The notes below the pieces were generated by a model. The model saw only the letters and a list, made by a program, of their open reading frames with translations. It was not told the origin of the DNA and did no database searches. From Flavobacterium psychrophilum (GTDB lineage Bacteria > Bacteroidota > Bacteroidia > Flavobacteriales > Flavobacteriaceae), in assembly GCA_945860385.1 (NCBI GenBank), contig CAMAQD010000011.1:52225-116224 (forward strand): a DNA stretch of 64,000 bases, read 5' to 3'. Below are positions 45,221 to 56,100 of this stretch, in pieces; within the stretch, counting starts at the first letter, position 1, and each line of letters begins with the position of its first letter. Made by a program: the position numbers and the translations under genes.

Positions 45221-45742
45221 TTATACAGTTAGGTCGTTTTCTTCTTTCATTGTTTTTGCTTCCTCAAAAATGGAACTTAAAATCTGAAAAAATATTCCTA
45301 ATAATATAAAAAACAAAAATGCAGTTTTGCCAACGCTTTCTGCAAATACACCATTGGCATTCTTAAAATTAAAAAAGGCGTTGTAAAAGAAACTCGGCAT
45401 ATATATTAGTAAAGTGGAATAACTCAAATAATTACCAATCTCCTGAAGCAGTCGAATAGAATCGTTGGTAAAAAAGTCTTGGTTCATAAACAAAGAAATT
45501 AATTTCTTTAGTTTAAAAAGCACTACAATATAGATAACATTCCCTATTGCCATAAGAAAGACAATAATTCTAATATAATTGTCAATTGCCTCAATTTGAT
45601 TTTCACTGATTAGCGAATTAATATTTGGCAAATCATTGAAGAATAATGCAACCAATAACAAGGCTGTTGAAATAATAGTAAACGTTGCATAAATACTGAG
45701 TAGAATTTCCCACGAAATTTTTAATTGTTTAATTTTTTTCAT
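45221..45742 (-). CDS. DUF2975 family membrane protein (first copy)
   Basis: A 173-residue inner-membrane protein, four helices, of the same DUF2975 type as its downstream neighbour: the C-terminal LLGIFFQILSSIFEEAKTMK then EENDLTV, and the central LISLFMNQDFFTNDSIRLLQ (the family's 'F....I..L...G' block). It is the first gene of a three-gene operon DUF2975-DUF2975-XRE, with 26 bp to the next gene. The function of the family is not known; pairing with a small XRE regulator suggests a membrane-sensing module. Confidence 0.72.
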   Translation of the reverse strand: MKKIKQLKISWEILLSIYATFTIISTALLLVALFFNDLPNINSLISENQIEAIDNYIRIIVFLMAIGNVIYIVVLFKLKKLISLFMNQDFFTNDSIRLLQEIGNYLSYSTLLIYMPSFFYNAFFNFKNANGVFAESVGKTAFLFFILLGIFFQILSSIFEEAKTMKEENDLTV

Positions 45743-45869
45743 AATATTAAAGTTTTAAAGTTCGCTACAAATATATAAAAATTATTGATAAACAATAATA
45801 AAACATATAAAAACAATAATTTTATTCCTGATTCAACGCTTATTTAATTTTGTTGGCAATCAACTTTGA

Positions 45870-47372
45870 TTAGTTAGCATTATTCACAACATCATACGCC
45901 TGTCTCAATTTCTTGACCAGAATTTCTATTTCTTCCTCATTCAAATGACCAAAGCCCAAACGGATTGCACAGGTGTCTTTGTCTTGATAAAGAATGGTTT
46001 TGGGCAAAAATAAATCGTGGTTTAGTGCTTGCTCTGAAAGTTGAACTAAGGAAATGACGGTAGTAAACTCCAACCAAAGCGCCAAACCACCCGTTGGCTT
46101 TTTAAAGCGGACAGCGTCCTTAAAATTTTCTTCCAAACACTGACATAAAAAATCCCGTCTCCGTTTATAGACCAAAATATTTTTTTTGAGTAAGCGATGA
46201 ATTTCGCCTTCATAAATCAATTCAGACAGCATTTGTTCCCGAATTAAATCGCCTTGCCGATCCAGCATTTGCAAATAATTCTTGGCTTCTGAAATTAAAT
46301 TTTCCGGAGCAACTACAAAGCCTGTTTGAAAACTTGGAAATAAAGATTGGCCAAGCTTTCCCAAATAGATGACCATTCCATCAGAGTCCGAACTAGCCAT
46401 AGGTTGCCTCGCCATGCCTTCAAACTGAAAATCATAATCAAAATCATCTTCTATAATCGCAAACTGGTATTCCTTTGCCAGTTCTAAAAGTTTTAAACGA
46501 CGTTCCAAACTTAATGAAACGGTGGTAGGATAATCCCGATTGGAACAAAGATACACACAGCGAATTTCACCTTTTGTAAAATGTGTTTTAATATAATGCA
46601 CATCTAAACCTTGTTCGTCAACAGGGATTGTTTTGATAACGGCACCTGATTGTTGAAAAATCATATTGGCGGCATAATTGCTCAAATCCCCAACCAAAAC
46701 CACATCTTTTTGGCAAATTAAAAGTTGTGATATAATGTACAAACTCATTTCAGTGCTTCTGGTGCTGATGACGTTTTGAGGTTTAATGTGAAGTCCTCGA
46801 GTGGCATTCAAATAATTACACAATTGGTTTTCAAATACCGAATATCTTGCTTTTTTATTTTGATTCCACTGCGAAATCAGTGATTTCCGTTTCATCGAAG
46901 CGCCATACCATTTTGAAAACTCGTGAATGGGATGCAACCTTAAGTCAGGTTGTCCATCATTTAGTTCATACTTTGCTTCCGAATATTCTTGTGTTGATGT
47001 TAAATTAAAAGAGGTTTGAAAAGGAAATCCGGTTCCTTCGGCAAAACTATTTTGGTCACCAATTCGGTTCGAACCCGCTTTTATGGAAGCTGTTTTTTGT
47101 TCAGGAACCAATATAAAAGTGCCTTTGTTGGCAATTATTTCAACCCAACCTTGAGAAGCTAATTCATCGTATATTGCCACGGCCGTATTTCTGTGGATAT
47201 GCAGTAATTGACTCAAGATTCTGGTTCCCGGCAGCAAAGTGCCTTCTGCCAAATAACCGCGCTGAATGGCGTTGATGATTTGTTGCGAAATTTGGATATA
47301 CACCGAACAGGCACTTGATTTATCAAAGTGGAGTAGCTCTTTTAGCAACGCATTAACCGGACTATCTGTCAT
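45870..47372 (-). CDS. MocR/PdxR-family PLP-dependent transcriptional regulator
   Basis: A 500-residue regulator fusing a GntR-type winged helix (residues about 15-85, VYIQISQQIINAIQRGYLAE, TRILSQLLHIHRNTAVAIYD) to a fold-type I aminotransferase domain (residues 130-495). In the latter, IIEDDFDYDF matches the EDDYDxEF block and LGKLGQSLFPSFQTGF carries the PLP-binding Lys (around residue 340). MocR proteins sense PLP or amino-acid-related ligands and many control vitamin B6 or amino-compound uptake. It faces a TonB receptor gene across a 77-bp gap containing a perfect palindrome (47382-47399), so it probably regulates itself and the receptor. Confidence 0.92.
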   Translation of the reverse strand: MTDSPVNALLKELLHFDKSSACSVYIQISQQIINAIQRGYLAEGTLLPGTRILSQLLHIHRNTAVAIYDELASQGWVEIIANKGTFILVPEQKTASIKAGSNRIGDQNSFAEGTGFPFQTSFNLTSTQEYSEAKYELNDGQPDLRLHPIHEFSKWYGASMKRKSLISQWNQNKKARYSVFENQLCNYLNATRGLHIKPQNVISTRSTEMSLYIISQLLICQKDVVLVGDLSNYAANMIFQQSGAVIKTIPVDEQGLDVHYIKTHFTKGEIRCVYLCSNRDYPTTVSLSLERRLKLLELAKEYQFAIIEDDFDYDFQFEGMARQPMASSDSDGMVIYLGKLGQSLFPSFQTGFVVAPENLISEAKNYLQMLDRQGDLIREQMLSELIYEGEIHRLLKKNILVYKRRRDFLCQCLEENFKDAVRFKKPTGGLALWLEFTTVISLVQLSEQALNHDLFLPKTILYQDKDTCAIRLGFGHLNEEEIEILVKKLRQAYDVVNNAN

Positions 47373-47424
47373 TTTAAAACTGGACTATTTTAATAGTCCG
47401 GAAAGTTACGACTTTTGCATCGTT
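47357..47424. promoter_or_regulatory. Probable MocR operator and divergent promoter
   Basis: Palindrome GGACTATT-TT-AATAGTCC (47382-47399) with a further half-site CCGGACTAT (47357-47365) just inside the regulator gene. A GACTTTTG -7-like box (47410-47417) lies 11 bp after the palindrome, so the palindrome covers the expected -33 region of the TonB receptor promoter. Binding would block or assist RNA polymerase there. Confidence 0.6.
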
Positions 47425-47449
47425 TTAAAATTATTCAAGATCGTAACTT

Positions 47450-49270
47450 ATGAAAAACAAATACTTTTTACTTTCCTTTTTTATCTCTTCTTTAATCGTA
47501 ACCGCACAGGAAAATAAACCAAAGATAGATTCCCTACAAGAAGTCATTATTTCCTCCACAAGGATTGATTTGCCTTTCAGCAAAAATTCCAGAACGATCC
47601 AGTTGATTACTGCTGAAGATATGAAAAAAGCGGGTGTTACCAATGTTGCCGATGCTTTACAGCAAATTGCAGGCATTGATATAAGACGTCGCGGAACCAA
47701 TGGCACGCAAGCAGATTTATATATACGTGGCGGGAGTTTTGACCAAACTTTATTGCTGGTAGATGGTATTAAAGTAGATGATGCCCAAACGGGACATCAC
47801 ACGATGAACCTCGCTTTGCCTATCGAAGTCATCAAAAGAATCGAAATTATAAAAGGTCCTGCCGCGCGTATATTTGGTCAAAATGCTTTCAATGGCGCCA
47901 TCAACATCATCACAAAAGATGTGCCTGACACGGATGTTTCCTTGCGCATTCAGGGCGGTTCCTACAATCAATTTAATGCTTCCATTACCGCGGGAATTAA
48001 TTTGGACGACAGCAGTCATATTATTCATTATTCTAAAAACACATCCGAAGGCTACCGCTTCAACACCGATTTCGACAATCAAAATTTTGTTTTGAAGAGT
48101 ACTTTCAACAAGAAGAATTTGCCCATCGCGATGTTGATTTCTCTTTCGGATAGAAATTTTGGTGCCAACGGTTTTTATGCTTCGCCGGCCGCCACAAATC
48201 AATATGAGGAAACGATGGCAAGCTTGATAGGTTTTTCGACAGTGATCAAAAAGGGTAATTTTACTTGGAAGCCAAGGGTTTATTGGAGACGAAATGAAGA
48301 CGAATATGTTTTTGTTAGAAACAATCCTTCCATTTATCGAAATCTGCATATTTCAAACAAAATTGCGGCCGAATTAAATGGATCCTACGCTTCAAATATT
48401 GGAGTTACGGGTTTTGGTATCGAAACCGCCAAAGTATATCTTTCGAGTAACAATCTCGGGGACAACAATCGCTTTGTAAGTACCTTGTTTTTGGAACATC
48501 GCCTCGAATTGTTAGACAACAAGATGGATATCACGCCGGGAGTGGCCGTAACTTATTTTTCGGACTTCAAATTTTTTGCTTTTCCAGGGATTGATATTGG
48601 GTATCAAGTGCTAGATAATCTAAGAGTTTATGGCAACTTGGGTTACACCTATCGGGTTCCAACTTTTACCGACTTGAATTATAAATCACCAACCACAATA
48701 GGAAATCCTGACTTGGAACCAGAGAAAGCTTTTTCGCAAGAAATAGGTTTGAAATGGAATAGGACGCGTTTTAATGCTTCCGCGGCGGTCTTTAATCGCG
48801 ACTCCAATCGATTGATTGATTACGTGAAAATGCAAAACTCAGACCCTTGGCAACCCCAGAATATTCAGGATGTGACTACCAAAGGTTTTGAAACGCAACT
48901 CAATTATACGTTTTCTTTGAACTCCTTCGACCAGAAATTACAGTTGGGCTATACCTTTTTAGACGATACAATAAAGCAAAGCAGTTTTAATTTTTCGCAA
49001 TATTCCGTAAATTCATTAAAGCATCAAGTGGTGGGGAGTTACTATATGCAATTCTTTAAAAACGTTACCAATTCGATTTTATATCGCTACTCGGAACGAA
49101 CTAGCGGAGATTCATTTTCTGTTGTAGATATGAGTGCGGCCTATACTTTAAAGGCTTTTGAATTTTCTTTATTCGCCAACAATATTTTCAATACAGAATA
49201 TACCGAGACGAATTTTGTTCCAATGCCAAAAGGGAATTTGTTGTTCGGAATTTGCTATAATTTTAGATAA
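47450..49270 (+). CDS. TonB-dependent receptor, BtuB-like
   Basis: A 606-residue outer-membrane receptor without the extra N-terminal domain of the one at 37805. The signal peptide is MKNKYFLLSFFISSLIVTAQ. The TonB box region is LQEVIISSTRIDLPFSKNSR. The plug carries ADALQQIAGIDIRRRGTNGT, IRGGSFDQTLLLVDGI and IIKGPAARIFGQNAFNGAIN. The 22-strand barrel ends LLFGICYNF (terminal Phe-Arg). Its size matches BtuB/CirA-type importers of small cofactors. Control by a PLP-binding MocR protein hints at uptake of a vitamin-B6-like or amino compound; this is inference. A strong terminator follows. Confidence 0.9.
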   Translation: MKNKYFLLSFFISSLIVTAQENKPKIDSLQEVIISSTRIDLPFSKNSRTIQLITAEDMKKAGVTNVADALQQIAGIDIRRRGTNGTQADLYIRGGSFDQTLLLVDGIKVDDAQTGHHTMNLALPIEVIKRIEIIKGPAARIFGQNAFNGAINIITKDVPDTDVSLRIQGGSYNQFNASITAGINLDDSSHIIHYSKNTSEGYRFNTDFDNQNFVLKSTFNKKNLPIAMLISLSDRNFGANGFYASPAATNQYEETMASLIGFSTVIKKGNFTWKPRVYWRRNEDEYVFVRNNPSIYRNLHISNKIAAELNGSYASNIGVTGFGIETAKVYLSSNNLGDNNRFVSTLFLEHRLELLDNKMDITPGVAVTYFSDFKFFAFPGIDIGYQVLDNLRVYGNLGYTYRVPTFTDLNYKSPTTIGNPDLEPEKAFSQEIGLKWNRTRFNASAAVFNRDSNRLIDYVKMQNSDPWQPQNIQDVTTKGFETQLNYTFSLNSFDQKLQLGYTFLDDTIKQSSFNFSQYSVNSLKHQVVGSYYMQFFKNVTNSILYRYSERTSGDSFSVVDMSAAYTLKAFEFSLFANNIFNTEYTETNFVPMPKGNLLFGICYNFR

Positions 49271-49299
49271 TTTTAGATAATTGCACACGCTTTAATGCT

Positions 49300-49331
49300 A
49301 AAGTCCCGCCATAGAAAGCGGGACTTTTTTG
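49300..49331 (+). terminator. Terminator after the BtuB-like receptor
   Basis: Perfect 9-bp inverted repeat AAGTCCCGC (49301-49309) / GCGGGACTT (49318-49326), T run to 49330. The receptor's stop codon itself lies in a small tandem duplication of ATTTTAGATA (49258-49281). Confidence 0.88.
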
Positions 49332-49376
49332 TATAATGATTTGGCATTTCATTGCAACTGAACACTCAAAAACTGA

Positions 49377-49853
49377 TTATTTATCACTAATTTCTAGTTC
49401 CTTCACTTTATCGTAAACCAAGTTGCTCTCAAAACCTCTTCGAAGCATATAATCACAAAACTTTTTTCGTTTTTTTAAAGCATTTGTTTCTCTAATAGTT
49501 TTCCAATGCCTTTCGGCCAATGCGTGAAAAGTTTCCAGATATTCTTCAGGAGTGATTTCCTTTAGTGCAAAATTAATTAAGGTTTGAGATATGTTTCTGA
49601 ACTTCAATTCGTTGACAATCCTGATTTTTCCCCAATGTTTGATGCGGTGTTTCCCTCTGGCAAAACTACGAGCAAATCGTTCCTCGTTGAGAAAATTCGA
49701 TGCAATAAGATGTACCATTATTTGGTCTATTTCATCTGACTCCATTTTCATTGCATACAATTTAGAAACTACTTCTTCGTGGCAACGTTCTTGATAGGAA
49801 CAAAAAAATTCTATCTTTTGTATGGCTTCTTTTATGGAGAAAACGTCTTTCAT
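49377..49853 (-). CDS. recX: Regulatory protein RecX
   Basis: A 158-residue RecX family protein that modulates RecA filaments. It is built of three-helix repeats: EAIQKIEFFCSYQERCHEEV, ASNFLNEERFARSFARGKH (the conserved F.de.RFA..fv. block), then WGKIRIVNELKFRNISQTLI and KFCDYMLRRGFESNLVYDKV. Length is normal. It is the single gene on this strand between the BtuB-like receptor and the giant adhesin; a TAATTTTG -7 box lies at 49912-49905. Confidence 0.92.
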   Translation of the reverse strand: MKDVFSIKEAIQKIEFFCSYQERCHEEVVSKLYAMKMESDEIDQIMVHLIASNFLNEERFARSFARGKHRIKHWGKIRIVNELKFRNISQTLINFALKEITPEEYLETFHALAERHWKTIRETNALKKRKKFCDYMLRRGFESNLVYDKVKELEISDK

Positions 49854-50191
49854 TGGGTATTTAATATTTTAATATAGATGAATTTAGATTGTTTTTCAGG
49901 ACAACAAAATTAGGTTTTTATATTTTGTAAAGTAGCATTACGTCCAATCATTGTAAAAGAGTAATATAACTGAAAACGATGTAGTTTGTCGACTTTATTT
50001 TATGTTTTCGCTAAATTATTAGTACTTTGATATACGTTATGAACTCATTTACAGTACTATATATTGCAAATGCAAATGGCAAGCCTCAAAGCCATTGATT
50101 GTTTTAAATTTAGTTTACTTACAATTTTTAAAGCATAGATTCTTTTATCTCTTTTGATTGAAGGATTATTGGAACATTCAATATCTTCACT
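49854..50191. other. 338-bp spacer before the giant adhesin gene
   Basis: It holds the recX -7 box TAATTTTG (minus, 49912-49905), two -7-like GTAnTTTG words on the plus strand (GTAGTTTG at 49981, GTACTTTG at 50022), and a hairpin AATGGC / GCCATT (50075-50080, 50091-50096). The adhesin leader would be about 160 nt. No gene was seen. Confidence 0.55.
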
Positions 50192-53100
50192 ATGAAGAAA
50201 AACTACTCTTATATAAATCTAGATTTGGTTTATAAAACACGGACAAATAGCTTCATTGATAAAGCTAAGATTTTTATGTTTTTTTGGATCGCTTTTTTTC
50301 TTGTTGGTATAAGTACAGAAGTAAAAGCACAGTCTGGTATTTACGAGAGTTATGCTATTTTGAAAATCAATGGCGGAGGAAATGTTTATTATGATTTACA
50401 AGCAATTACAGGAAATACAGATTTTCAAGGATTAAATCTAGGGACTTTTTATTCGGGGAATAGTTTAATTTTAAATGGTGCACAGAATAAAACATTTAAA
50501 TGTAATACTGATGATATTACGAATGGAAAATTTTATTATCGAATTTATAAAACAACTGATCTAGCACCAATATTTACAGAATCTACAATTTTTTGGACCT
50601 CAAATGATGGACTAACAGGATCGAATTGTGGAGGCTCTGATCAAAATCAAACTTGGCAATCAAGTGGGGCTAATATTAATATTTTAAATGGGTTAAGTTC
50701 GGGAAATTATTATTTAGAAGTTTACACAACGGCTGATTTTACTTATACTGCAAGTGGCGGTGGAAGTGGTACTCATTCTGCAAATAATTCTGGAAATTAT
50801 TACAAAGCTACTTTTACTTTTTCTCCTGTAATTCTAGTATTAACCTCACAAATAAATATAACCTGCTATGGTGCGTCCACAGGTGCAATAGATATTACAG
50901 CATCTGGAGAAGCTCCATTTACTTATGATTGGGCAGATATTGCAGGAACTTTTGATACAGAAGATAGGACCAATCTTGCTGCAGGAACTTATTCTGTTGT
51001 GGTAACAGATGCAACTGGTTTTTCAACCACTTCTTTATCAATAACAATTACTCAGCCAGCAGCAGCGTTGACATCGAGTTCAACCCAAACCAATGTTTTG
51101 TGTTTTGGTAATTCTACTGGTGCTATCGATATAACAGCAAGCGGTGGAACAAGCGTATACACTTACGATTGGGCAGATATTGCAGGAACTTCCAATATTG
51201 AAGACAGAACGAATCTTCTTGCTGGAACTTATTCAGTAATCGTAACAGACGCCAATGGATGTTCAACAACTACTTTGCCAGTAACCATCACCGAACCTTC
51301 ATCATCAATATCAGCAGCTTTGACTTCTCAAACCAATGTTTTGTGTTTTGGTAATTCTACTGGTGCTATCGATATAACAGCAAGCGGTGGAACAGGCGTA
51401 TACACTTACGATTGGGCAGATATTGCAGGAACTTCTAATATTGAAGACAGAACGAATCTACCTGCTGGAACTTATTCCGTAATCGTAACAGACGCCAATG
51501 GATGTTCAACAACTTCTTTGCCAGTAACCATCACCGAACCTTCATCATCAATATCAGCAGCTTTGACTTCTCAAACCGATGTTTTGTGTTTTGGTAATTC
51601 AACTGGAGCAATTGATTTAACAGTAATAGGTGGAACAGGAGTTTACACTTATGTTTGGACAAAAAACGGTTTCCCATTTGCGCCAACAACTCAGGATTTA
51701 ACTGGATTAACTTTTGGAACTTATAATGTAACCATAACCGATTTTAATGGATGTACTACAACCGCATCGGCTACCATTACGCAACCTGCTGATGCATTGG
51801 CTGCTTCAAGAACATTTGTCAATGTACTTTGTTTTGGCAATGCCACTGGCTCGGTAGATTTGACAGTAACTGGAGGAACTTCACCTTATACTTATGTTTG
51901 GTCGAATGGAGCAACCACTCAAGACATCACAGGACTTATTGCAGGAACTTACACTGTAACCATAACCGATTTTAATGGATGTACTACAACCGCATCGGCT
52001 ACCATTACGCAACCTGCTGCTGCATTGGCTGCTTCAAGAACATTTGTCAACGTACTTTGTTTTGGCAATGCTACAGGTTCTGTAGATTTATCGGTAACTG
52101 GAGGAACTTCACCTTATACTTATGTTTGGTCGAATGGTGCAACCACTCAAGACATCACTGGACTTATTGCAGGAACTTACACAGTAACCATAACCGATTT
52201 TAATGGATGTACTACAGCTGCATCGGCTACCATTATGCAACCTACTGCTGCATTGGCAAGCTCAACTGCTCAAGTCAACGTGCTTTGTTTTGGCAATGCC
52301 ACTGGCTTGGTAGATTTATCGGTAACTGGTGGTACTTCACCTTACACTTATGTTTGGTCGAATGGTGCAACCACTCAAGACATCACTGGACTTATTGCAG
52401 GAACTTACACTGTAACCATAACCGATTTTAATGGATGTACTACAACCGCATCGGCTACCATTACGCAACCTGCTGCTGCATTGGATGCTTCAAGAACATA
52501 TGTCAACGTACTTTGTTTTGGCAATGCCACAGGCTCGGTAGATTTAACAATAACTGGAGGCACAAGTCCTTATACTTATCTTTGGTCGAATGGAGCAACC
52601 ACTCAAGACATCGCTGGACTTATTGCAGGAACTTACACTGTAACCATAACCGATTTTAATGGATGTACTACAACCGCATCGGCTACCATTACGCAACCTG
52701 CTGCTGCATTGGCAAGTTCGACTATTCAAGTCAACGTGCTTTGTTTTGGCAATGCCACTGGCTCGGTAGATTTGACAGTAACTGGAGGAACTTCACCTTA
52801 TACTTATGTTTGGTCGAACGGTGCAACCACTCAAGACATCACAGGACTTATTGCAGGAACTTACACTGTAACCATAACCGATTTTAATGGATGTACTACA
52901 ACCGCATCGGCTACGATTACGCAACCTTCGGCAGTAACAATTACCACAATTTCTTCAAACACACCAATTTGTTTTGGTGCTACTTTAAACCTTACTTCAA
53001 GCGCTTCAGGTGGAACCGGAGTTATTACGTATAGTTGGACAGGACCAAATTCATTTACTTCCAACATTCAAAATCCTTCCATATTAGGGGCTACAATTGC

Positions 53101-56100
53101 GGCTTCAGGTACATATAATTTAACGGTTACAGATGCTAACGGATGTTCTATAAATTCAACAACAAACGTAATTGTCAATCCATTGCCAACTGCGACTGCA
53201 GGTGGAACACAAACGATTTGTTCCAATGATGCAGCAACTGTAAGCGGAGCAACATCATCAAACGGAACTATTTCTTGGTCTGAAAATGGTGCTGGTTCTA
53301 TTACCGCAGGCGCAACAACCTTGACACCAACGTATACTGCCGCCGCCGCCGATGCAGGAAATGCTGTAACTTTAACAATGACGGTAACAAGTAATAATGC
53401 GTGTGCACCTCAAACTGCAAATGCAACTTATACCCTAATTGTAAATCCAGTGCCAACAGCCTCTATTAGCGGTTCTACCATCGCTTGTCAAAATTCGGCT
53501 CCTGCACCTAATATAACATTTACAGGTGCTAACGGCGTCGCTCCTTACACTTTTACTTACACCCTAAATGGAGGTTCAAATCTAACGGTAACTACTAGTG
53601 CTGGAAACTCGGTGACTGTTCCTGCTTCTACTGCAATTACTGGAAATTCGGTTTATACATTAGTTAGCGTTGCTGACGCCAATGGTTGTTCGCAACTCCA
53701 AACAGGTAATGCAATTATAAATGTAAAACAAACTCCAACATCAGCAACCATTGCTGGAACAACCATAGTTTGCCAGAATGCTGGAGCTCCAAATCTGACT
53801 TTCTCTGGTTTTGGAGGAACATCTCCCTACACTTTTATTTACACTATCAATGGAGGGTCAAACCAAACGATTAGTACTGTTGGAGGAAATTCCATATCCG
53901 TTGCTGCCCCAACTGGAACGGCTGGAACTTTTACCTATACATTAGTTAGTATTAATGACAATAATAGTTGCATTCTACCCCAAGTGGGTTCAGCTATTGT
54001 TTCTGTAAATCCATTGCCAACGGCCCAAATAGCAGGGACAACAGCGGTATGTTTAGGTGGTACATCACCAATTATTACTTTTACTGGAGCCACAGGGACT
54101 GCACCTTACACCTTTACGTACAAAATAAATGGAGGAGCCAATCAAGCCATAACTACTGCTACCGGAAATGCTGTAACAGTTGCTGCACCAACGGGTACTT
54201 CAGGAACTTTTACCTATTCTTTGGTTAGCGTTTCTGATAATAACGGTTGCTTACAAAATCAAGTTGGCACAGCTACCATAACAGTAAATACTTTGCCAAC
54301 GGCCTCAATAAGCGGAACATTGGCAGTTTGTCAAAATGCTTTAGCTCCAAACATTACTTTCACTGGAGCAACCGGAATAGCACCATATACATTTACATAC
54401 AATATCAACGGAGGAACCAATCAATCGATAACTACCATTTCTGGAAATTCAGTTACCGTTGCTGCCCCTACAGGAACAGTTGGAACTTTCAATTACAATT
54501 TAATAAGCGTTTCCGATACTAATTTGTGTACTCAGCCTCAATCGGGAACTGCCATAATTACTGTTAAAACAAATCCTACGGTGGATGCAGTTGCTAACGC
54601 AATTTATTGTAATGGTGCACCAGGAGCAGCCATTAGTTTTAGTAGTAATCCTATTGGCGCTACATTTAGTTGGACAAGTTCAGTGGACATAGGTTTTGGC
54701 ACAATCGGCAATGGAAATATTGCCTCATTTACAGCCATAAATGCGGGAAGTTCAGCTGTTATTGCCACAATCAGTGTGATAGCTACTGCCAATAGCTGTC
54801 CCGGAATTGCAACAACTTTTACCATTACGGTAAATCCGTCACCTGTAGTTAATGCAATTAGCAACGTTTCAAATTGTAATGGTGCTTCTATTGCTGGAAT
54901 TAGTTTCTCCAGTGCTACAGCCGGTGTAACCTATGATTGGACAAGCTCTATAGATGTAGGATTTGACCTAAATGGCACGGGAGATATTCCTGCATTTATA
55001 GGACAAAATCCGGGGACTACCTCTGTTACAGCGACTGTAAGTGTTGTCGCTTCAGCAAATGGTTGTACTGGACCTCCTCGAATATTTACAATAACAATCA
55101 ATCCTTCACCAGTATTGACTAGTTCCCTTGCACCCGGAACGATATGCAGTAATTCATTGTTTTCTTATGTACCTGCTAGTTCACTTGCTGGAGCCAGTTT
55201 CGGCTGGACTAGAGCTGTTGTAGCAGGAATAAGTAATCCCGCAAATGCAGGTATTGGAAATATTAATGAAACATTGGTAAACACCACCGCAAATCCTATA
55301 GGAGTACCTTATGTTTACACTTTACACAGCGGTGGATGCTCAGATACTTTTACTATGGCTGTAGTGGTAGTTCCAGCTCCAACAGTAACGGTAACAGCAA
55401 CGCCTTCAACAATTTGTGTGGGTGGTAGTACTTCGCTTAGCTCATCTTCCTCAATTGTAGCATCATTGCCGACTACATTATTAACTCAAAATTTTAATGC
55501 AGCTCCTGATCTTTGGACAACAACCAATACCTCAACGAATGGGACTATTTCCGATGCATCTTGGAAGTTGAGACCAAATAATTATAACACAGGACCTGGA
55601 GGGAATACGATTAGTCCACCTGATAACTCCTCGTTTTATCTTTCTGACAGTCGGGATCAAAATGGCTCAACAACCTCTACAACGCTCGTGTCCCCGGTTA
55701 TGAATACAGTTGGTTATACAGGTTTGTCATTAAATTTTTGGCATTATTACAGATTTGATAATGAAAACAATGAAGCGGCGCGAGTACAAGTTTCTACAAA
55801 TGGAACAATTTGGTCAACTGTTGCTACTTATACTAGTAATCAAGGAGGTGCAACCTCATTCGCAAACCCAATAATTTCTTTAAATAGTTATGTCGGAAAT
55901 ACAGCATTATATATTCGATTTTACTATTATGCAGGTGGAAGGGCGCGATATTGGGCGATAGACAATGTCACTATCACGGGAACTTCACCAACAGCCACTG
56001 TGAGCTGGAGTTCAGTTCCTGCAGGGTTTACTTCGTCTGTTGCTAATCCTGGTGCTGTGTCACCAACTGTAACCACGGTTTATACCGCTATTTATACTGA

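Noticed and set aside
51979..52887. Four consecutive 74-codon plus-strand frames rich in Cys, His and Trp
   Set aside because: They lie in another frame of the 228-bp adhesin repeats; their even spacing only mirrors the repeat period.
51810..52930. Regularly spaced repeats as a possible CRISPR array
   Set aside because: Units are 228 bp, contiguous, coding and without unique spacers; no cas genes are present.
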